64,000 nt of DNA, from contig NC_044284.2 of the NCBI RefSeq assembly GCF_004027225.2, forward strand, positions 41,030,420 to 41,094,419. The letters run 5' to 3'. This document shows, piece after piece, positions 57,891-64,000 of this stretch (positions within the stretch are counted from its first letter, which is position 1; every line of letters begins with the position of its first letter). This DNA is from Strigops habroptila. Lineage: Eukaryota > Chordata > Aves > Psittaciformes > Psittacidae. The notes under the pieces were generated by a model. The model did not search any database and was not told the origin of the DNA. It was given only the letters and a program-made list of their open reading frames with translations. The translations under genes were made by a program, and so were the position numbers.

Positions 57891-60800
57891 CTCCTTTCTC
57901 TCCCTCTCCCGTGCCCCAGAAACAGCAGCGGGTCCAAACACCCTGCTTCCCCCAGCACAGGGGTCTGTGCCCCCAGCTCCTGGGGACACTGCCCTGGGCA
58001 TCTCCCTCTTCCCTAAGCATGCCCTGGGTTGCCACAGACTTGTCGTGTCTTCCCCTGCTATGGCTATGTGCCTGCCCCAGCCAGCTGCTGCCCGTTAGGT
58101 GCTTATTCCCCTCCCCACAGCTGAGCTGCTGGCGGGCAGTGTCTAAGTCCCTGCACCCGAGAGGAGGGCTGCCGTTAACCGGGCTCAGCTGAGTGTCCAC
58201 ACCAAACCCAGAAACGACACTTGCTGGAACACTTCTGCTCAGATTGCTCCCTTTCCAGGCTGGGGCTTGCCTCTGGTGGGACAGGATTACCTGGAGATCC
58301 TCTCCGCCTGGTACTGCAGCTTCAGCGAGTGCTGCCAGACAGGAGACTGCAGGATAGTCAACAATATCACGGGTAGGTGCTGTGCTGGATTTGGGAGACC
58401 CCAAGCAGTGCTTGTCTCTGCTGCCTCTCCCTCATCTCTTGTTGCTTGTTTATGTTATTTCTTAGAAAAAAAAAAAGAAAAATGTATTTTATCAGGTGGG
58501 GTGAGTAAAGGGTGTTTCTGAGCAGGGCCTGAGCTGGTGGGAGCGCGAGGGGTTGAGCTAGGTCCTGTTTCCCATTATTCATTTGTAGTTCTGAGACCGC
58601 AAGAGAGTTTGTTACTTACTGTACAGCATATCTGCTCCAGTTTGCCATGAGCTTTGCCTTCATCTGGTAGCTCCCAGGCATGCACAGTGGGACCCAAACT
58701 GGCCCAGTATCCAACCCCGGGTCAGGAAGGTACACAGAGACCTGCGTGTAAACCCTGCACAGGTGTCATTGCATGTTGCTGGTCCTGAGACTTCTAGTAT
58801 CTATACCCTCTGCTGGGAGCTCCTGAGGGCCTCTGGACTTCAGTGCTCCCTGCAATTGTCAAATACCTCATCTACTTCCCAAAGGAAAAAAAGGAGTCAG
58901 TGGAAGATCTGTGTCTTTTTGTGGTCAGTGGCTGATGCAGGCAGGGTACCAGCAGCCTGTCTCATTGACCCTGCGGCTTTAACACCACTTCAGTCTCCTT
59001 TCAGATAAGCAGCCTCACCAGCAGGGCTGGGTGGGCCTCATGCCCTGCCACATTTTCTCCTCTTATTCCCACCTGCAGCAGCAGCTGGGCTTGCAATTTC
59101 GGGCTGAGCTTTTCCTCTCTCTTTCCTGTAGGGCTAGCAGCAGACCTCAATGGGCAGCTCCATGGGCAACACTTGGCCAAAGAAGTTGTCATCCAGGCAG
59201 TGCAAGGGTTCCTGCAGAGCCCACAGCCAGAGAAGGCTCTGGTCCTCTCCTTCCATGGCTGGTCTGGCACAGGCAAGAACTTTGTGGCTCGGATGGTGGC
59301 CAGTCACCTGTATCGGGACGGGCTGAAGAGCGAGTGTGTCAGGCTGTTCATTTCACTCTTCCACTTCCCCCATCACATGTACGTGGACTCATACAAGGTG
59401 AGAACTAACAACACGGTGTTGCTGTGGGGATGGCTCGGTGTACTGGGTCTGGATGGGATGGAGTTCATTTTCTTCACAGCAGCCCATATGGAGCTGTGTT
59501 TAGATTTGTGAATGAAACAGTGCTGGTAACACACCAGTGAGCACTGCTCACACAGCTTCAAGGCTTTCTTCTTCTCCCAGTCTGCCCTCCCAGTCAGTAG
59601 GCTGGGGGTGCACAAGGAGTTGGGAGGGGTCACGCCAGACAGCTGACCCCAACTGACCAAAGGATATTCCATGCTATTTACTGTCATGCTCAGCAATAAA
59701 AACTATGGGGAGGGGGTTTTGGGGTAGGAAGCTGGTGGTTGGAGGCTGGCTGGGCATCAGTCTGTTTGTGATAGGTGTGAGTGGATGCCTTTGCATCACT
59801 TGCTTTGATTTCTTTCTTTCTTTCTTCTTCTTCTTTCCTTCACTTACTAAACTATCTTTATCTTGACTCACTTGTTTTCTTGCTTTTGCTCTTCCTATTC
59901 TTTGCCCTGTCTGGCTGGGTGGGAGGGAATAAGCAAGTGGCTGCCAGCCGGCATGGCAGCCATGGCATTGAGTCTCAGCCCCTGCACGATGCGCCGGTGG
60001 TAGTGACTGCTGCTGGGCTTCTGGGGCTTCTCACACTCCTCCCTGCTGCTCTGCAGGCTCAGCTGAAGAAGCAGATCACCGAGACTGTGCAGCTCTGCAA
60101 GCAGCCCCTGTTCATCTTCGATGAGGCAGAGAAACTTCATTTGAGCCTCCTGGATGCCATCAAGCCCTTCATGGCTCACTACAACGACAGGAGCAAGGTG
60201 GATTACCGGAGATCCATCTTCCTGTTCCTCAGGTGATTTCTGGGCCCCCAAAGGGATAGGGAGGATCAAAGTGATGGAATTTATCCCCTGAGGTGTGTGA
60301 TATGAGGGACTCGGGCTGCATGGGAAGGGGAGAGATATCTAGATCCTCCAAGAGGCAGTTGCCTCCATGGTCAATTTTACTTATTGATGCTGGGCGTCCT
60401 CCCTTAGTATTTTCAGGGGCGTTCGCAGGAGGAGCTGAGGTCTGGCTTAGCTGGGACACCTGAGCCAGTGTCTAGGCTTTGAGACGAGGAACCAGTGAGA
60501 GTCAGAGCTAGCATGGTGTCACCCTCCCCAGCTCAGCAGGGAGATCCCGTCCTCCAGGGAGCAAAGCACATCCTGATAGGAAGTTCTTGTGCAATGTAGC
60601 ACTGTTAGTTGGGAGCAGGAAGGGGGGAGTTCCCACTGCCTGGCTGTGGCTGCAGGCTGAGGTGCCATCAGTCTGCTGTGCTGTGAGGACTATCTGGCAT
60701 CAGCTCATCTTGTGGCTTAGTTGGTCCCTTACCCATCCAAAGGGAGAAAGGAGTTTGGCATGTGCACGCACAAGTGCTGTCCCTGACTCAAGCCTAGGTG

Positions 60801-63309
60801 GGATGCATCACGAGGGCGAAGTAGGACATCTCAAAACTGAGATGTGAGGTAGGCACGTGTCTGAAGTAGGCAGTGAGAAATGCCAAGGAGAGACAAGCAT
60901 CTTGGGCCCCCTTCAATTCAGGAGTTACAGCCTTCAGTTTGGCTTTGGCCAGAGGTGTTCCCATGGGCTGGAGGTGGACAGAGCATTTGTTCTCCATCTC
61001 CCACCATCCAGGCAAGTGTTCTAACCTCCAAGTTTGGTGGTTCCCAGGGAAGTTTCTCTGTCCATGGAGGACCTGTATATGTGCCCAGTGCTTGCAAAGC
61101 TGACAATGTTTCAGTCCTACCTTGTGTGGACCTCCCAGAAGGAGCCATGGTGGAGGGGGCAGATTCTCCCTTGTTGCTCAGGGAAGGGTGGATGTGCTGC
61201 TGGCTGTGCTGAGCTGACCTGGTGTCCTACCTGGCAAGCCATGCAGGTGTGGGGGGGTGACATCAGCCGCTTTGTGTCACCAAGCGGAGTGGGGTGCCTT
61301 GAACTGCAGCAGTGTGTAATCCTGGGGAGGTTTCATCACACCCGGTGGCAGTGTGACACAGACCTGTCATAGGAGGGCTGGCTCTGCCACAGGGCTCCTT
61401 TGGACACTGGCCTGGTTCTGCAGCTTTGGCCAGGTTTGGGGGATAGGGTGGGACTGGCTGCCTGTCCTCTGTGCTTCTCCCATGGGCTGGATGGAAGCAG
61501 GGTCAGTAATAAGCTGTTTCTCCCCCTAACAAGGCAGCAGGGGGGTGGGAAACTGACAAATTTTTAACGTTGCCTCCCCTCCATTTGGGGAATGGCTCTA
61601 GAGTCTCTGACACTAGAAAAGATTGGTGCAAGGTCTGTGCCTCCCAGTGCCTCTCTGCCTCCCACCTACACCAGCTCTGCAGCCAGCTGGTTCCAGTGTC
61701 ACCAGCTTACTGGTGGCGGGGCGCTGGGGCTGTTGCCTGAGCTGTTGCAAACCTCTCACCAGCACTTGGGGGCTGCCTGGCCTTGATCTGCTTTCCAGGG
61801 TGAGGGGCTGCTCTGGGAGCCTCAGTGACTGCCAGGACCTCCACTCCCCACCATGGAGCTGCCACCACAGCGTGTGTCCAGAGGAGCCCTCACATGGGCA
61901 CTGCGCTGCTTTGTCCCTCAGGCAGGGGATGTTTTGCCAAGTCCTGGGTTGCCACTTGAATCTCTGCCCTGGACCTTGCATTCTCGTGAGGCTCCCGCCA
62001 CGTGCTCTGCCTTCTAACTTGGACTTTCAGTGGTGGCTTTCTGAGAGTTTGGTGTGTAGCCAAGTGTTATCTGTGAGGTCGATGGCATCCCAGCTGGGAC
62101 AGGGGACTGATGGAAATGCAGAATTCTACTGGCTCTTGGTCCCACCCTGGGGGAGAAAGCAGCTGCCCCAGGCTGTGAGCTGGCAAGATGGAAGATAGCT
62201 GTACAGATACCTACAGAAAGGGGCAATTTGGGATGGAAGTTGGCTCCTCCGTGTGCTAATATTTCAGATGCTGATCCTACACAGCAAATCCTTCACTGCT
62301 GAGAGAACTGCCGAGGCCTGTCTGCAGGGGAGGCCATTGGAAGCTCTTAGCAGTTCATCTTGGGGGGGACATGGTTGAGCAACTTCCTTCCTGTGTCCAT
62401 AGCAATCTCGGCGGCAACACCATCAATGAGGTAGCCCTGGACTTCTGGCGATCTGGCCAGGCGCGGGAGGAGATCTCCATGGAGCTCTTGGAACAGCGGC
62501 TGCGGCTGGAGCTGCAGGAGCCTGCGGGTGAGAGCCGGCCTCACTTGTGGGATGCTGTGGGTAGGCTGCCCGCAAACCTGCCCCCCTCTGCACTGGCTTG
62601 GGGCCTTGCTTACACAGTCCCATCCACCTTGTGCCGCACAAGTGTGCGTGCTTTATTCCAACACCCCACCCCAGGATTATTTGCAGCATGAGCCCCTGCT
62701 TCATCCATATGAGCACAGCCCCACTCAGCTGCAGGGAGGCACATGAGGAAGGAGCTGAGTCCTTCTTACCTACTTCAGCCCTGAAAACGGCCAGGTTGCA
62801 AGCGGCAGCCTAACACTGCACAGGAGTATCAAGCCTTCTCTGGGGATTCAGGCTTCTTTTGGCCTGAGACGGGCAAGCCGTAATGTCTTTCTCTGTTCAG
62901 ACTAAGTGCTGAATAGTTCTTTACAAGTGGGTGGCTCTCTCCCAAAACATGTGGATGAGCCAAGACAGGCCCCTGCAAAGAGACAAGCCTGGCCTTGCAG
63001 AGGGATGACAGCTCCCAGGTGAAGCTTCTGAAGTTTGTTTTGTCTTGTTTTGCTCCAGAGAACAGTTATGCCCACAGCCACCTCCTTGAAGAGAACCTCA
63101 TTGATTTCATTGTGCCGTTCCTTCCCCTGGAGTACCACCATGTGAAGCTCTGCACGCGGGATGCTTTCCTGGCCCGGGGACTTCCATACACAGAGGCAGC
63201 CCTCGATGAGGTGGCCAGGATGATGGTGTTTGTGCCCAAAGAGGAGAAGCTTTTCTCTGCACAGGGCTGCAAATCTGTATCCCAGCGCATCAATTACTTC
63301 CTTCCTTGA
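57593..63309 (+). CDS. TOR3A: Torsin-3A, ER-lumen AAA+ ATPase (TOR3A), six coding exons
   Basis: Torsin-family AAA+ ATPase of the ER lumen; its substrate is not well defined. Join: 57593-57878, 58259-58372, 59132-59397, 60057-60232, 62403-62527, 63059-63309, total 1218 nt, 405 aa plus stop (human about 397 from memory). A hydrophobic signal peptide (about residues 1-24) is followed by an acidic E-run near residue 85, a cysteine-rich segment with sequon N131-I-T, Walker A GWSGTGKN (176-183, with the torsin-type N after K), Walker B FIFDEAEK (241-248), sensor 1 N282, and the torsin sensor 2 GCK (392-394). The C-terminus is INYFLP. All introns are GT-AG and all key residues are present, so it looks functional. 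It lies in tandem behind FAM20B on the same strand with its own promoter. Confidence 0.96.
57879..58258 (+). other. TOR3A: TOR3A intron 1
   Basis: A 380-base GT-AG intron, moderately GC-rich; no feature recognised. Confidence 0.8.
58259..58372 (+). CDS. TOR3A: TOR3A exon 2 (aa 96-134)
   Basis: Acceptor CTTTCCAG|GCTGG and donor CACGG|GTAGGT. It encodes GWGLPLVGQDYLEIL and the cysteine cluster WYCSFSECCQTGDC, followed by the NNITG sequon, in agreement with human WYCSFKDCCPRGDC from memory. Confidence 0.95.
58373..59131 (+). other. TOR3A: TOR3A intron 2
   Basis: A 759-base GT-AG intron; no repeat family or additional exon recognised. Confidence 0.8.
59132..59397 (+). CDS. TOR3A: TOR3A exon 3 (aa 134-222), Walker A
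   Basis: Acceptor TCCTGTAG|GGCTAGC and donor TACAAG|GTGAGA. It carries LSFHGWSGTGKNFVARM, the nucleotide-binding P-loop of torsins, and ends FHFPHHMYVDSYK in phase 0. Confidence 0.97.
59560..59950 (+). mobile_element. Degraded LTR fragment in TOR3A intron 3
   Basis: Internal blocks match the LTRs at 20 kb and 31 kb in order: 'tgaccccaactgaccaaagg.atattccat', 'gtcatgctcagcaataaaaac', 'ggctgggcatcagtc', and near the end 'ggaataagcaagtggctg' against 'agtgagcgagtggctg'. Both LTR termini are missing or too diverged, so the boundaries are approximate. A pyrimidine-rich TTTC/TTC stretch lies at about 59806-59838. The copy is older or more degraded than the other two and lies in sense with TOR3A. 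Confidence 0.75.
60057..60232 (+). CDS. TOR3A: TOR3A exon 4 (aa 223-281), Walker B
   Basis: Acceptor CTCTGCAG|GCTCAG and donor CTCAG|GTGATT. It encodes AQLKKQITETVQLCKQPLFI, FDEAEKLH (Walker B), and ends SIFLFL before the split serine of sensor 1. An LTR fragment ends about 100 bases upstream of its acceptor. Confidence 0.95.
60233..62402 (+). other. TOR3A: TOR3A intron 4
   Basis: A 2.2-kb GC-rich intron. A 191-codon frame (61623-62198) is open but has no family resemblance, and it is not flanked by splice sites that would join it to the torsin frame. Confidence 0.7.
62403..62527 (+). CDS. TOR3A: TOR3A exon 5 (aa 281-323)
   Basis: Acceptor TGTCCATAG|CAATCTC and donor GCGG|GTGAGA. It encodes SNLGGNTINEVALDFWRSGQ (sensor 1 region) and the EEISMELLEQRLRLELQEP helix. 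Confidence 0.93.
62528..63058 (+). other. TOR3A: TOR3A intron 5
   Basis: A 531-base GT-AG intron; nothing recognised. Confidence 0.8.
63059..63309 (+). CDS. TOR3A: TOR3A exon 6 (aa 323-405), sensor 2 and stop
   Basis: Acceptor GCTCCAG|AGAACAG. It encodes ENLIDFIVPFLPLEYHHVKL, RMMVFVPKEEKLFSAQGCKS and the end INYFLP, with TGA at 63307-63309. The GCK motif is diagnostic of torsins. Confidence 0.96.
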
Positions 63310-64000
63310 ACACCAGGTGGGACTACACCAGTGGTGAAGGTGGTTCTGCACTCTAGAGCTGCTCTCTTGCACAAGGTCAGGCAGGCGGGTTACCCAGCCA
63401 TGCCCTCGCATAGGGACACACGCTTAAATCCATGTACTCGGAGGGCTGTTTGCAGGGAAGGAGGCACACCCTGCCCAGCTTTACTCCTGGGACACCAGGA
63501 CAGCCTGCGCTTGGCTGCATCTCAAGTCTGTCTGGTGTTTAAGTCAATCCCTTCTTTTAGCCTGAAGTGGTGATGTGGTTGTGTTGACAGATGCTATGAT
63601 TTATGTGAGCGGGGATGTCCAAGTCCTTGGTTTGTTAATACATGATGAAGGCAGCCTCGGACGGACAGTTCCTGTTGGGACAGTGCAGCAGAAGCCACGT
63701 CCTCACTCTGTCCCTGGTTTTCTGTCACTTAACAAGATTGCACAGAACTGTTTTGCTGGAGTATTTTTCTCTGTTGCTCTCCTGCATTCAAAAGGTGTCT
63801 GCTGCTCAGGGACGCGTGTGCCAGGATCACAGTTTGTGCAGGGAGTCCCTTGCATTGAGAAAATGACAATAATCTCCTCTGGAGATGACAAATCCATAGC
63901 TTCTCCCTTTGGAGTGTCCCCCTCTCACTGGAGTCTTCCGTTGTATGGAAGCAGCTGTGGGGATGAGGTGACCTTCTGCTGAAATTATTTTTCTAAGCAG
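63310..64000 (+). other. TOR3A: TOR3A 3'UTR or downstream sequence
   Basis: Begins after the TGA. No AATAAA or ATTAAA occurs before the window ends, so the transcript probably continues past the edge or uses a variant signal (an AATACA is present near 63637). By human gene order ABL2 would follow on the opposite strand, but none of it is recognised here. Confidence 0.5.

Noticed and set aside
57107-57958. 283-codon minus-strand open frame opposite TOR3A exon 1
   Set aside because: It lies in the GC-rich promoter and exon 1, where stop codons are rare on both strands. Its proline- and arginine-rich product has no family resemblance, while the + strand holds a clear torsin exon.
57562-58404. 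280-codon minus-strand open frame across TOR3A exons 1-2
   Set aside because: Shadow of the GC-rich + strand coding sequence and intron 1; it overlaps another minus-strand frame and has no recognisable domain.
61623-62198. 191-codon open frame in TOR3A intron 4
   Set aside because: GC-rich intronic sequence; not in frame with the torsin exons through plausible splice sites, and exons 4 and 5 join correctly without it.
1-64000. CRISPR array, phage, operon or defence-type gene cluster
   Set aside because: There are no regularly spaced repeats, no dense coding and no bacterial gene families. The sequence is intron-containing bird DNA.

Overview
The window is vertebrate nuclear DNA, almost certainly from a bird. 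Evidence: CR1 LINE fragments with the typical avian 3' end, copies of an avian-type endogenous-retrovirus LTR whose ends read TGTCCTGG...ACCACGACA, few microsatellites, and compact introns. That LTR type makes a non-galliform (neoavian) bird more likely than chicken, but this is inference. There is no prokaryotic content, and I find no CRISPR array, insertion sequence, operon or novel defence-type system.

Layout: positions 1-26,300 are AT-rich intergenic DNA without a recognisable protein gene; they hold CR1 pieces (3105-3340 and 16148-17062), an old MIR-like SINE relic (2404-2530) and a solo LTR (19972-20391). A CpG island at 26,300-27,250 carries four CCAAT boxes and the non-coding first exon of FAM20B. 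FAM20B runs on the + strand from about 26.6 kb to 53.6 kb. Its seven coding exons join to exactly 410 codons including the stop (409 aa) and encode the Golgi xylosylkinase that phosphorylates the glycosaminoglycan linkage tetrasaccharide. Its introns hold a sense solo LTR, two CR1 fragments and several MIR-like relics. Its 3'UTR probably extends 3.5 kb to a doubled AATAAA signal at 53.6 kb.

After about 3.5 kb of spacer a second CpG-rich promoter (about 57.1-57.9 kb) starts TOR3A, also on the + strand. Six coding exons join to 406 codons including the stop (405 aa) and encode a torsin-family AAA+ ATPase of the endoplasmic reticulum lumen. Its 3'UTR runs past the right edge. From memory, FAM20B-TOR3A in tandem matches the order on human 1q25, so the segment is ordinary conserved synteny.

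The genes are not a functional unit: one acts in proteoglycan assembly, the other in the ER lumen. The more interesting observations are regulatory or structural: a possible upstream ORF overlapping the FAM20B start codon, the CCAAT-box cluster, the LTRs beside or inside the genes, twin palindromes in FAM20B intron 3, and hairpins and repeats around its polyadenylation signals. All exon coordinates come from reading splice sites and frame by eye; no alignment was run.
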